Translations under genes and position numbers: made by a program
Assembly: GCA_003550325.1 (NCBI GenBank)
Contig: QKWP01000076.1
Location: forward strand, 244,894-308,893
DNA: 64,000 bases
Source: Gigaspora rosea
Lineage: Eukaryota > Glomeromycota > Glomeromycetes > Diversisporales > Gigasporaceae
Direction of reading: 5' to 3'
The notes under the pieces: generated by a model
What the model was told of the DNA's origin: nothing
What the model saw: the letters and a program-made list of their open reading frames with translations, nothing else
Databases searched by the model: none
In this document: one piece after another, positions 1 through 10,894 of the stretch
How the letters are laid out: each line of letters begins with the position of its first letter
Position numbering within the stretch: position 1 is the first letter of the stretch

Positions 1-130
1 GGGGGTGGAGGTGGATCTGGTGGTGGGGGTGGAGGTGGAGGTGGGGTTGGGGGTGGAGGTGGTGGCGGAGGTGGAGGTGGCTGTGTAGGTGGGGGTGGAG
101 GACTTGTGGGTGGGGGTGTTGCACCAGTAG
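1..130 (-). repeat. Pro-rich linker coding tract (CCACCTCCACC-type repeat)
   Basis: The plus strand is a run of GGTGGAGGT variants. Read on the minus strand in the frame of the pepsin-like gene, it gives a Pro run broken by Thr, Ser, Gln and Asp. It follows the second protease-like domain just as a shorter Pro-rich linker follows the first, so it is most likely a flexible spacer before another domain. The G/C strand asymmetry is extreme for this AT-rich window. Confidence 0.7.
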
Positions 131-3100
131 TTGTTACTGTAGCTGTGGATGTTGGAGTCGGACAAAAATTATTTCTATTTGCTATTTCTACAATGCTTTT
201 GGCTTTATTAACCGCACAATTATAATTCTATAAAAAAAATAATTAAATAATAATTAGAGTTATTATTATTAAAAAATTATATATAAAAATATCTATTTAA
301 ATATCTAAAATTTTAGCTGTTAATTATTTAAATTAGCCAACATTAATAGAATAAATTTGGCCAATGAATAATATAATTCCGCTCAAAATTGCAGAGCAAC
401 ATTTATACAATCATATATTATAATCTTATTCTTATTTTTCATAATAATTGGTATCTAAATAGTCAACTCAAAATATAATAAAAATATTTTGCAATAAATA
501 TCATGTAATAATTATTGTCTTTCTCAAAATTGCTAAAAATTCAGTATATAAGGTATAGTAAATTTCTATGTAATTACTAGATATCAAACTGTTTACTATA
601 AGAGTAAGTTTATTATAAAGTTAATTGTATATTATAATTTTTTAATATTTACCTGTATAATAGGTATTCCAAGAATTATTGAATCTGTGGAATTTGGAGG
701 ACCTGGTAATTCATCAAAAACAGATATGCATTTTCCCTTGATTATATTACAAGTTAAATTACTTGGTATTGTTATTCCAATTACTGGTCCAGAAACAGTT
801 ATTACATCAAATGTTATATCAACTGGATTTGGTATTACCCAATTTCCATCACTTGTCTTATTAGCACCTAATGCATTAAAGAATTTAGTGGAAAATTTGC
901 CAAGAGAAATCTTGTTATAATTAGTACTAATAATTGCATTAATTACGGGAAACTTTAGTGCTGTTTTATTAACCCATATCATAATAATATTGATTTTTGG
1001 ATAAGTACTATCATTTAGAGTTGATATGCTGTATATTTCATTAGAATCTATATTAAAAGGCTCTGTTAGATCAAATTGCTTTTATTTAGAGATTATAAAT
1101 CAAGACATTAAATAAAATAAATTATTTGGCAAGCATATATGACAATGTTGCCAAATAATTATGAACTTTATATACTAACTGTCGTTAAATCTTAGATCTA
1201 TTCCTCCAAATGCAACTGAACCAAAATCACAAACAGAATTTGGAAGTGCAAATCCAATAACTTGATTGTAGCCTTTACTTGCTAATTGATCCCAAATCTG
1301 AAACCGATTTTTTTAAAAAAAAAACAGTGGAAGGTCAATATAAATGTTATGGAATTTGAAACTACAAAATATATTTGGAACACATAGCAAAAAGTGGCAT
1401 TGGACAAAAAATTTTAATTCTGTAATTTTTAAAAATTATAAACCTATTACTCTAATTTTTCAAGAAATTATTTTTTTTTAGAAAAAACTTTTTGGCCCAA
1501 TACAACTTTTTGCTGTGAGAGTTTCCATATAAATACCTGAGAACTAAGTCCAACTCCCATTATACCTTCAACAATACTTTCTGCTTGAAGAGCACCACTT
1601 ATTTGATTAAAAAGTAAAAATGAAAATTCATTTACAAATCCAAAATTACCAAGTGTAATGAAGTCATTACCAAATGGTCCTTTAGCAGAAGACCCATCTA
1701 AATAGCTTATTGATCCTATGGTACCATTTAGTTTAAAGGATGATGAATTTTTTGAATCAAATATATGTTGTCTATTATTACAACTACCAGTTGATGATTG
1801 ATAACAAAGTTCACTGCATACGCCAATATTATTAATACAGGTATCAAGCATTATGCTAAGTGCTTGTGATGGATCTGATCCTATTTGGACCTGAAATAGA
1901 AATTCTGAACTTTGATTATCCTTAAATCTATTCAAATTAAGTATTTGAGGTGGAGGGAATGTTGGTGTAGGTTTAGGTAGTATTGTAGTTTGAGGTGGTA
2001 CAGGTTGTACTCCTGTAGGCCCTGGAATAGGGCAAAATTCTTCACTTCTTTGAGCTATCCCTATGGTGCGAGAGGCTTTATTAACCGTAATATAGAAATT
2101 CTATAGAAAGAAATAATTAAAGAATGGTTAAAATTATTACTATTAAGAAATATAAACAATAGTTTATGATAATTGCTTAAAAAATTTTTAGCTGGATCAT
2201 TTAACTTGATTAAAATTTTTAGAAATATAATAATTTTATCCCAGCGCAATACTTATGCGATTAAAAAGTTAAAAACTCCTATTTTGTCCCTCATAGGGAT
2301 TGGAACCGCCTAAAATTTTTCTTAATCGTTTAATCGTTTAACCGTTTAATTTGGCCGGTATTAAAATAATTCCGGCCCATGACCAACATAATCTGCCCGA
2401 ACTATAGAGCAAATTTTAAACGGTTAAACGGTTCCAATCCCTAGTCCCTCACATTAGTTGATATTTAATAAAATAAACTCCAGTTATAACAAAAATCTTA
2501 TAATAAAACACCATGTTAAACTTTTTTTTTTAAAAAAAAAGCAATTACCGGTATTATATTATTACATTGTACAAATACTCTATAACGAACTTTTTACTAT
2601 AAAAACTAGTTCTTTATAAAATTTAATTGTATATTATAGCTTTTAATTTACCTGGATGAATAATGCACCAATTATTATTGTATTATTTGAAGGACCAAAT
2701 TCATCATTAAAAATAGATATACATTGTCCCTTGATCGTACTATTACAAGTTAAAAAGCTAGATAAGATAATTCCAATTATTGGTCCAGAATTAGTTGTAA
2801 CGTCAAAAGCTATATCAACTGGATCTGGTACTATCCAATTTCCATCACTCGTCTTATTGGCACCTAATTTTGTAAAGAATTGAGTAGAAAAATTTCCGAG
2901 AGAAATTTTATTATAACTAGTACTAATAATTGCATTAATCGCAGGGAAAGCGAGTGGTGTTTCATTAACCCATATCGCATTAATTTTGATTGTTGGATAA
3001 TCAGTATTATTTAAAGCTGGTATATTATATAAATTTGCTGGAAGATTTGGAGGATCCCATTAGATTGATTGTTTATAGTTTATAAATCAAACCATATGTT

Positions 3101-4054
3101 TGTTATTTGGTAAGCATATACCATTGCAAATTGTGAATAAAAAAAATTTTACATACCATTGAAAATATATCTAGGATCTATTCCTCCAAATGAAATTGAA
3201 CCAATAGAACAAATAAAATTAGGAAGTGCAATTCCAATAACTTGTGGGTAATTATCACTTGCTAATTGATCCCAAATCTAAGATTTTTTCAAAATAGTAG
3301 CAGGTCAATATAAAAATTTTGCTATTTTTAAAAGTTATAGATATAATTACCGGAGAATCAAATCCGAGCCCCATTACACCTTCAATAACACTTTGTATTT
3401 CGAGGGTACCATTTATTTCAACAAACAGGGAAAGTAAAGTTTTATCTTTAAATGTATAATTATTAAATGTTATGTAGTCAAAGCCAGTTACTGCACTAGC
3501 GAAAGAACCATCTAAATAAAATATTGTTTCTGTTTTATAATTTCCCTCAAAAGATGTTGAATATGCTGAGTCAAAATAATCTATTCTATTATTACAACTA
3601 TCAACTTCCTCTTCCTCATTGTAGCAAAGTTGACTGCATAAACCGATATAATTAGAGGAGATATCAGGTATTAAATTAAGTGATAGGGATAGATTTGATC
3701 CGATTTCAACTTGAAATAGCGAAATTGAGTTAATTGTAATATACTAAGTATTTGAGGTGTAAGAAACTTAAGCGGTAAAGGCGGTGAACCTGTAGGTGTA
3801 CCAACTGGAGGTTCAGTAACATTTATATTAACAGCTTCATTGCGTCCATCTTGGTTAATGTTGAAAATATTTGGGTTATATTTTTTGAAAAGATCTTGTT
3901 TATGATTTTTTGGGTTATGCTTTTCGATGACATTCCGGTTAAAATTGGTATATTTCTGATTAAATGGTTTGAAGAGAACAAATAAGAAAAAAAATTCTAA
4001 ACAACAAATAAGAATAATAACGCAATAAAAAATGAAATGCCATTTATTTTTCAT
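1..4054 (-). CDS. Tandem-domain aspartic protease-like protein, membrane-anchored, 3' end outside window
   Basis: The minus strand reads as a split gene. Approximate exons are 4054-3720, 3719-3351, 3277-3157, 3037-2652, 2100-1537, 1297-1180, 1062-653 and 227-1 (continues off the edge), with good GT-AG borders. Residues about 4-27 form one hydrophobic stretch, likely a signal anchor, followed by a basic/Asn-rich stalk and a Pro-rich piece. Two pepsin-like (A1) domains follow, each ending in the family's C-terminal strand (FIQ/IIQ then VNKA). Pro-rich linkers follow each domain. Active-site motif 1 is degenerate: PDISSN in domain 1, LDTCINN in domain 2 (family: DTGSS). Motif 2 (family: DTGT/S) reads AIISTSYN and AIISTNYN, so the second catalytic Asp is Ser in both. 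The flap Tyr (FYLDGS, SYLDGS) is kept. The fold is clear; proteolytic activity is unlikely. Odd: reading frame changes near 3720-3750, either a 1-nt shift or a 35-nt intron. A further domain probably lies beyond base 1. Confidence 0.8.
2296..2441. mobile_element. MITE with TA target duplication, inside intron of the protease-like gene
   Basis: The ends are perfect inverted copies, GGGATTGGAACCG and CGGTTCCAATCCC, each flanked by TA (2294-2295 and 2442-2443). The body is more GC-rich than the host intron and has no reading frame. The TA duplication suggests mobilisation by a Tc1/mariner-type transposase (inference). It lies in the intron between the exons for domain 1 and the linker, which explains why that intron is about 550 bases. 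A diverged relative of its interior (AACCGTTTA, TTCGGCCGGCATTAAA) is visible near 5360-5405. Confidence 0.7.
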
Positions 4055-4747
4055 TTGAGAAAAATAAAATTTTATGATTATTAAAAGATTTATGGGTTCA
4101 ATTAAAAAAAAAAAATGCGAAGTTTTATTTTGTTTTAAATACGATAGTCATTTGGCGTTTCTTATTTTTTTTTAACATACTTCTCAATCAATCAACCATT
4201 AATTCAATTCAATCATTTTAAATTATTCAAAATATATATACATATATATACGATTTTGTCCGTTTCAAAACGATTGCGAATTGTTAAAATTTCGATATTG
4301 TTGATCATTCATATGTGAATGTCATTTATAATACTGGATTTAATCATAAAGACAGTTTCAAAATTTATTTATTTCGGAGATAAGTATTAAAATCGGATTT
4401 GAAATTACTTAATGTTAAATAAGAGGTTGGTTTGGTAATTTACAATTATAAATGAAGCGATAGTTAATTATAAAATTTGATTAAAAAAGAATATTCGGTG
4501 CTTTTTACAGCTGATTTGAAAATTAATGGGACACGTGATGAATTTTGTGATCATCCAAATTTCGATAACTATTTTACGACAAAAAAACAATCTTATTTTA
4601 TTTTTACGATTTATAATTCACTTATTTTCAAAATACGACACTTATTTGTTAATTATGAAACCACACGGATTTCACCCTAACCCGATCTACAAAGCGATTT
4701 CACTATTTCGCAATGCAAATCAGCTGTAAATAACATTAAAATATAGT
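4055..4747. other. Intergenic, 5' flank of the protease-like gene
   Basis: AT-rich sequence with no supported gene; the short plus-strand reading frames here have no recognisable domain. As the upstream flank of the minus-strand gene it should hold its promoter, but I see no distinctive element apart from AT runs around 4230-4250. Confidence 0.4.
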
Positions 4748-5134
4748 GTAACTATTAAGGTGGGAGAGCGTATACGTTTTACCAATTTAACTCTAATAGT
4801 TACTAGGAGATAGGTTTCTGATTTACTCGAATAAAGGTCTCTTCAGCACTACACTAGCTTACTTCCTTTATTTTCTTTAAGTAAAATCAAAGGAAACTTC
4901 TATACTTGTATTTTATTGTATTGTATTGGGTTATATTGTATTGGAACGGGCTCTCTCCCTTTATTGAAGTCAAATTCATTCGTTTATATACATTTGAATT
5001 TAATATACAACACGTTGATGTGTTGTTTGGCACGTTAACGTGTTACAACTAAGCTTAGCATGTTGGCGTGCTATTGAGAATGTTTATAATCCGCGCCCTT
5101 TAACACGCATACGTGCTAACACGTTAACGTGTTA
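4748..5134 (-). mobile_element. Probable solo LTR fossil, minus orientation
   Basis: Read on the minus strand, the stretch has LTR layout: a TGTAAC or TGTTAGCACG start, a TATATAAACG box near 4985, AATAAAG near 4960 and 4868, and an end in GTTACA at 4748. No internal region adjoins it and no target duplication is evident, so it would be a lone LTR remnant. The outer boundary (about 5047 or 5130) is uncertain. Confidence 0.35.
5011..5131. promoter_or_regulatory. Five CACG-N4-CGTG dyads in 121 bases
   Basis: Dyads lie at 5011-5022 (CACGTTGATGTG), 5031-5042 (CACGTTAACGTG), 5059-5070 (CATGTTGGCGTG), 5104-5115 (CACGCATACGTG) and 5120-5131 (CACGTTAACGTG). The last sits in an 18-base perfect palindrome (5117-5134). 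Such regular half-sites look like a protein-binding array in the U3 part of the probable LTR. The function is inference. Confidence 0.4.
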
Positions 5135-6289
5135 TGAAGATTTTACAAAAAGGGATGATTATATGGCAATCATCAAGTTTACACGAATTTTGACTGACAT
5201 TTAATGAATTATACAAAAATAGAAATGAAGTTAACTAAAGAGAAGATCTATCTTCGGGGGGGGTAAACTAATCGGGAAATTAGAATCTTCAAATGTCACA
5301 ATTTCGAATTGTGACAATAGGGATGGATCTGCCTTACATTTTCTTATCGGCTTAAATGTTTGACCGTGTTAACCGTTTACAGTAATTCGGCCGGCATTAA
5401 ATTTCCACATTGATCACCAAAATTCAGCTTGACACTTTAAAAATTATTTATTCGGTTAAACTCTATTAATATATATATATAAACTAGTGCACGAAAGCAA
5501 GGAAGGGGGACTTTCGTTTCCAAAGATTTCTGGGATCGACGTTTCACAAGTATTTATACTGTGTAGTACTGAAACCAGAATTTTTCGGGTCTAAGCAAAC
5601 TTAGGCCAGACAAATTTAATTCGGTGGTTTAAGGTACCCCCTTTTTATCCCCCACCCTACTTATAGAAATCACTAATAAATTCGACAAAGAATCTGATTG
5701 GTCATTTGTTCAGACAAACTAATCAAATTCTTTTATTGGATCCATTGATGGAGGTACTGTACTTAAGTGTTTTTAGCAAAGTTTTATTTAATATATGAAA
5801 TACAAGGCTTGCGTGCCATTTCGGTAACAATGAAAGGAGAGTTAGTTGTGTTGAAATTATCATGATTTTTATCATAGTTTCTATAAAAAAAATTCTGTTA
5901 TAAACCTACTCGACACATAATACATTTTAAGGTTGAGTTAGCATCGAATTTATTTTGATTTCTATCGTGTATTACTGTAAAAATTCTCATACAAAGTTTG
6001 CTCGCTATTCTAATAATCTCAATTTATGGTTAGGTTGAATTGTAGTTCGCGTTGGAATTCTTATAGTTTTTATTATGTTACAAACCTTGCTATGTGTCGC
6101 GTAGTTTTGAAGAGCCCTTGTACTTAGTAAAAGGGATACAAATAGATGACGAGATATATAATGATTTGAAAAGAGCAAAGGTGAAACGAAAATATAATTC
6201 GAGTGACTCACGTGATTATGCGATCGATCAGGGTCATCACGGGAATTAGAGTGTTGGGCGGGTTAATGAGATCGGGCACAAAGGGTACT
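5135..6289. other. Intergenic with a degraded MITE relative
   Basis: No gene is recognised. Around 5318-5410 there is a diverged relative of the 2296-2441 MITE. A run of eight G lies at 5256-5263. The minus-strand frame at 6005-6211 has no recognisable domain. Confidence 0.3.
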
Positions 6290-6392
6290 GTTGCATCAAG
6301 AGTAGCCCCTATCTAAAGTAGTGCCTGACTAAATTAAGCCCATCTTTATGCATGCATTTTTGCATTTAGTCAGGCGCTACTTTAGATGCAAC
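6290..6392. repeat. Foldback mini-element with 24-bp arms
   Basis: Arms 6311-6334 and 6364-6387 are inverted copies with one mismatch (ATCTAAAGTAGTGCCTGACT...). An outer GTTGCATC / GATGCAAC pair suggests that the left end carries a short internal insertion. The loop contains TGCATGCA. Confidence 0.55.
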
Positions 6393-6473
6393 ACATGTTA
6401 CTAAAGTTATCCATATCTCAGTTAGGTGAGACCAATTCGATTGAGTGGTTTACATTACCCCTTTCTATTAGTA

Positions 6474-6708
6474 AGGCCGTTTGAAGTTAATTTTTTGGTT
6501 AACATCACCCCCCAGCTGAAGTCTCCCCCACCTCCCCCCGAAAACGAACAGCCAATCAAAACGCTGAATGACGCTCACCAGTCACCTGATTTATATCAAC
6601 CAATGAAATTGGCCCATCTTTGTTCATTTTTATATGTTCGTTTCATATGTTCGTTTCATTTTACCCCTCCCCCCTCCCGGGAGTCCCGGAAAAGTGATCA
6701 AACGGCCT
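6474..6708. mobile_element. AGGCCGTTTGA MITE, copy 1
   Basis: The element starts AGGCCGTTTGAAG and ends CAAACGGCCT, flanked by TA on both sides (6472-6473, 6709-6710). It is homologous along its length to 55421-55660, where the inverted ends are about 37 bp; here the right end is shortened by an internal deletion. The shared body holds GAACAGCCAATCAAAA and ATCAACCAATGAAATTGG. The plus-strand frame 6426-6719 is not a gene. A further fragment may lie at 13526-13562. Confidence 0.7.
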
Positions 6709-6778
6709 TAGGGCCTTAATGCTCGTATAATATCATGTGATACTCAGCACGTGCAAATCACGTGATATGTATGTGTAC

Positions 6779-7035
6779 TAGGGTGTCCAGGATTATGATT
6801 CAATAAATGCCAAATTATGCATCCGGTAAATTGCAAATTATGCGAATTTTGAGTTATTAACCAATAAAATTTCTAAAAGAACAACAAGTCAGATGATTAC
6901 AGTCACCAGTTTATTCATTTAACCAATCAATTTTTGTTTACATGCTGCATGTAAGTGAGCGGATTATGCGATTTTATATAGTAAAAATCGCAAATTATGT
7001 ACATATTATGCTGGATCATAATCCTGGACACCCTA
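6779..7035. mobile_element. hAT-type MITE (TAGGGTGTCC ends), copy 1
   Basis: Terminal inverted repeats of 21 bp are identical (TAGGGTGTCCAGGATTATGA and its complement). The 8-base flanks are ATGTGTAC and CTGTAGAC, matching at 5 of 8 positions, so the target duplication is degraded. TAGGG ends and an 8-bp duplication are hAT traits. There is no coding capacity. A longer relative lies at 56463-57206. Confidence 0.75.
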
Positions 7036-7163
7036 CTGTAGACTTTCCGTATGTCATGGCAGACATCTATCATTCACGTGATTTTTGCACCTACCAAATA
7101 TAAAATACAAATCATTAATAACCTCTAACCCCTAACACTAACTATGTATATATGACTATTGAC

Positions 7164-7629
7164 TAGTGATACGGGTCGATGAAAAAATCGTGGGCCGGGT
7201 CGATCCTAAAAAAGCTCGGGCTGTTCGACCGGGCCGACATTTTGCTAGTATAATTTTTTCTAATCAAAATCAGTCAACATATCTATATTACATGTGCAAA
7301 AGACCATCAGGAGTTTCTTGTCGAACTCTTGTGATATTAAATAATTTAATTTTTATTCTTTTTGTCCTTGAGAAACTTTTGGCATGTTAGTATTTTATGT
7401 TGATTGATTGTCTATGCCACCGAACATTTCTGATCCTTATATTATATTTGCTATTTGCCAATTTATCACCTAAATAAGCCAACTTCTTTTACATTATTAT
7501 AAACGATTAGCCAATTTTTATTCAATTTCTAGCCTGAAAATATGCTTAGAAGAAAAATGGCTCTAACACTTCTCTTATCAACTGGTCCGGCCCACAAAGG
7601 TGCAGGCTGAGGGTCGACCCGTATCACTA
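7164..7629. mobile_element. Non-autonomous hAT element, TAGTGATACGGG family
   Basis: It starts TAGTGATACGGGTCGA and ends with the exact complement TCGACCCGTATCACTA. It is flanked by a perfect 8-bp duplication CTATTGAC (7156-7163, 7630-7637). GC-rich subterminal repeats (GGCCGGGTCGA and similar) flank an AT-rich core. It is 466 bp with no transposase frame. The plus-strand frame 7166-7390 is a by-product. Confidence 0.85.
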
Positions 7630-7637
7630 CTATTGAC

Positions 7638-8477
7638 CGGGTCAACTCGGGTCGAATATTGTTAAACCAGGTCAAACTGGTCGCTATTTTTAGACTGGAT
7701 CACAGCTCTATTTGTGCTTTAATATCAAAATATCAGTATGGTATGGGGTGTCGTACCATACTGTTCCGGTGTTATTTAACCAAGTTCAGAAATGATCAAC
7801 ATATAGTATTCTTGCTCACTTCAACGAAAGTCATTTACCCTAGATAGACAAGAATTGTCTAATTAAACTATTAATAAAAATATCATGTATATAAATTGTA
7901 AATAATATAAAAGATTTATATATTCTAACATGCATATATAAAACAAGCACTGAAGCTTGATCAAAAACACAACTAATGACGCGTACAGTTCGATTGTGGT
8001 CCGGTTCATTATTCATGAGTGCTGTTATATTATTAAAAAAATAATATGCATTTGTTATTAAAAATTAAGGCTTCGAACTTTCGATTTTACCACTTATTAT
8101 TTACAAGTTTAGGCTCTCTTAAAGTGATAGTAACATAAATAATCACAATCAATAATATCACATATTTTTCGCGAATTGAATCTGTTAAATAATAAATAAG
8201 CTTGAAAACACCTGAAGTCATATTTTTTTCTCTCGGCATTATTATATACATTTCAGGTTCATTTTGGCTTTATTAATTATTACATTATTTTTTTTATTTC
8301 TAAATAAATTTCTTCATACTACAGTATATATTATATTGTTTATCCATCAATTATCTATTAATACCATCGTTATTATTCATACATATGGAATCTTTTCTAA
8401 AAAAAAAAAAACAACTCCTTTTAGGACTATCATACTCCTGAAAGCAAGAATTCCAATATGGTATGATCATCATGTGA
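7638..8477. other. Intergenic
   Basis: No gene is recognised. CGGGTCGAATATTG near 7650 resembles subterminal parts of the neighbouring hAT family. The rest is AT-rich with an A-run at 8400-8411. Confidence 0.3.
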
Positions 8478-8485
8478 TTTACGAT

Positions 8486-9341
8486 TAGTGATACGGGCTG
8501 ACCTCGGCCCATCAGCCGGGCGGGCGGGCGGGTCGGCCCTTGACCCACATTCCTGCAGGTCAGCCCGGCCGGTATATAGTTAAATTTTTTTCGTCTGATA
8601 GAATTTCATTGTATAACTTATAATTATTAGTTAAATCACGCGTAGAACATTCTCAAGTTAGTGCTTGCAGTCGATAACTATCTATCCAACTAAAATCGAA
8701 TAGTCGACTTTTCTAGTCGATATTTATAAATTCAACTAATCAATTAGGAGTTCTGACTGCTCGCTGATTAAAGCACTGATTATCGATTATAAGTTAGTAA
8801 ACCGTCATACTTATCACTTTTATTTCCAACTATGAGAAAATAACCCGGTAGATCACCGGCCATAAGAGGACCCATCGGGCCCTCTTATAACCGCATATAG
8901 TAGATCCACTATATATATGCATCACATGCACTCTTCCTACCTAGGATGGCATGTCACTATATCCAATTTGTTTAAATTTTTTTTGGACATTTGTCCAATT
9001 GAAAATGGACATATGTCCAAAAAAAATTGAAATCAATTGGACATAGTGATGTGCCATCCCTGCTTCCTACTATTTGTAATTTATGTAACATTATATGATG
9101 TGCTGATCATTATATCGACTAATTAAATGCATCTCCGTGTAATTTTTTAGCAATTGAAATCTTGCACAAGTATCGTGATGTAATTCTGACTATTTTCATA
9201 TCGAGAAGATCAAATTATAAGACTACTTTGCATTTTGTTTGACTGAAAGTTTTTTAACAATATGATCGGTCCGGTCGACCGGGCCGATTAATTTTCCGCA
9301 GCCGGGTTGGCCCGAGAATTTGGCATCGGCCCATATCACTA
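8486..9341. mobile_element. Non-autonomous hAT element with a second hAT MITE nested inside
   Basis: It starts TAGTGATACGGGC and ends GGCCCATATCACTA, flanked by a perfect 8-bp duplication TTTACGAT (8478-8485, 9342-9349). It is the same end family as 7164-7629. Subterminal regions are very GC-rich (GGGCGGGCGGGCGG at 8518-8531). The interior from about 8640 to 8930 is shared, diverged, with 46735-46910 and in part with 57470-57580. No transposase frame is visible. Confidence 0.85.
8941..9062. mobile_element. Nested hAT MITE, CAGGGATGGCA family
   Basis: The ends are CTAGGATGGCATGTCACTAT and the complement of CAGGGATGGCACATCACTAT. The target duplication CTTCCTAC is perfect (8933-8940, 9063-9070). 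The interior is a near-perfect hairpin of TTGGACAT and ATGTCCAA repeats. It inserted into the older hAT element 8486-9341. Confidence 0.85.
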
Positions 9342-9349
9342 TTTACGAT

Positions 9350-10894
9350 GTATCGAGTTATCTTCATTATAATTCGAAAGAGCTAAATATAATTAAAAAA
9401 TAGGCATGTTAAAATTAAGAAATATCATAGAAAATTAAGGAATCACATAAAATTTTGCTTCTGCTTAGGTAGAATAACATTAGTGTTAATGTTTGGATAT
9501 GTTTGTGATTGATTTTATGTTACATGATTAGATAGTGAACTTTTTTAGGTTGGTGATGCTAGGATGTTTGAATGACGTTGATCTTTTTCGGACTGGTATT
9601 AAAACAAGTTAGGGCAAACCATTAAACGAACAGATAATTTTTTTATAGGCAGTTCCAAATAAACAATAGCTGAAATTAAAATAGATAAATAAGGTAGCTG
9701 CACCACTATGTCACGCAAAATCAGAAACGTAAACTATGAATAATAATATACATCATATATAGTATTAAATTTTATTATCTGTCACTTTTAAATGATTTGT
9801 TGGCTAATTTTAGATCATGTAATATCTGTTGATCTTATTTAAACTCCAAAAAAAGAAAAAGACTGTAATTTAGTGCCAATCGTTGAACTCATAAAAAAGA
9901 AAAAGTTTTCATACAAGATTTTAATTTAACCTATTACTCGCCAATTAATTTAAAAGATAAGCTTGAAAGTCCACAAACTCATTTTCTCTTTGCAGCACTC
10001 AATTTCTTTTTTAAATTTATTATCTCTAATTAATCTAATTAAGAAAGATAACATCTTAGCTTTTCTTATTCAATCTCGTCGTTAATAATTTTTACAATCA
10101 TTTTACCATGTGATTCATAACATATCAAATTACCTTTGAAATATGGAGATAAAAATTTGACTCATATAACAAAGAAATATCATAGATAAGCGGATGTCAT
10201 TAAGAGTTGAAATTATTTGTTGCTTTATGCTATAGTTAAGCTGAATGGTATTAGACGATAATTATTAAAAAAAAAATTGTTTTTCTAGACCGTTTCAATA
10301 CCGATTGGGAAAAAAAAAAAAAAACTAATATATATATATATATATATTATTAAAATTAAGTAAAAATTTTTAATAAATTAATCTAAAAAAAATATGAGTA
10401 AAAATTTTAAATTAAGCATGGACATTTGGACGTGACTAACTAATAGTAACTTTTATACTTTTTGTTTTCAATTACGGCATTTTATAATTACATGTTGAAC
10501 GTACTGTATCAATATAATTGATCTGTATAATAACTGTGCATTCGATATCTATTCAAGTACCTAAATCCATCCTAAATCTGGCTTAGATTCATTCATTCAT
10601 TCCTTGTTTTTAGCGTGACAATGTCGAGCACCTACTTATTAAATATTGATTCTAGTCTATATTTGATATTCCTTTCATGGTTTTGCACGATGACGTTCAG
10701 TTTAAATATATTATATTTTCGTATGTATATGTTGTAATTGGAAATCGAATTAGTTAGAGATAGGATGAGAATTAAATTTTAGATATGGTAATTTATGCTC
10801 CAATCTAATTGGATTCCAAATTAATATTAGTTCTGATCCCATTTTCAGTATATTAAAACTATCATAATTAATGACTTCCTTTCTATCAAATAAA
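9350..10894. other. Intergenic, 5' flank of the P450 gene
   Basis: AT-rich with no supported gene. It contains A-runs, a (TA)n tract near 10328-10347 and no clear inverted-end element. The last few hundred bases should hold the P450 promoter. Confidence 0.35.

Noticed and set aside
687-920. Plus-strand frame across the protease-like exon
   Set aside because: It is the antisense of exon 1062-653, whose minus-strand reading gives the conserved pepsin-fold sequence with good splice borders.
6426-6719. 97-residue plus-strand frame
   Set aside because: It lies almost wholly in a MITE that recurs at 55421-55660 without keeping the frame.
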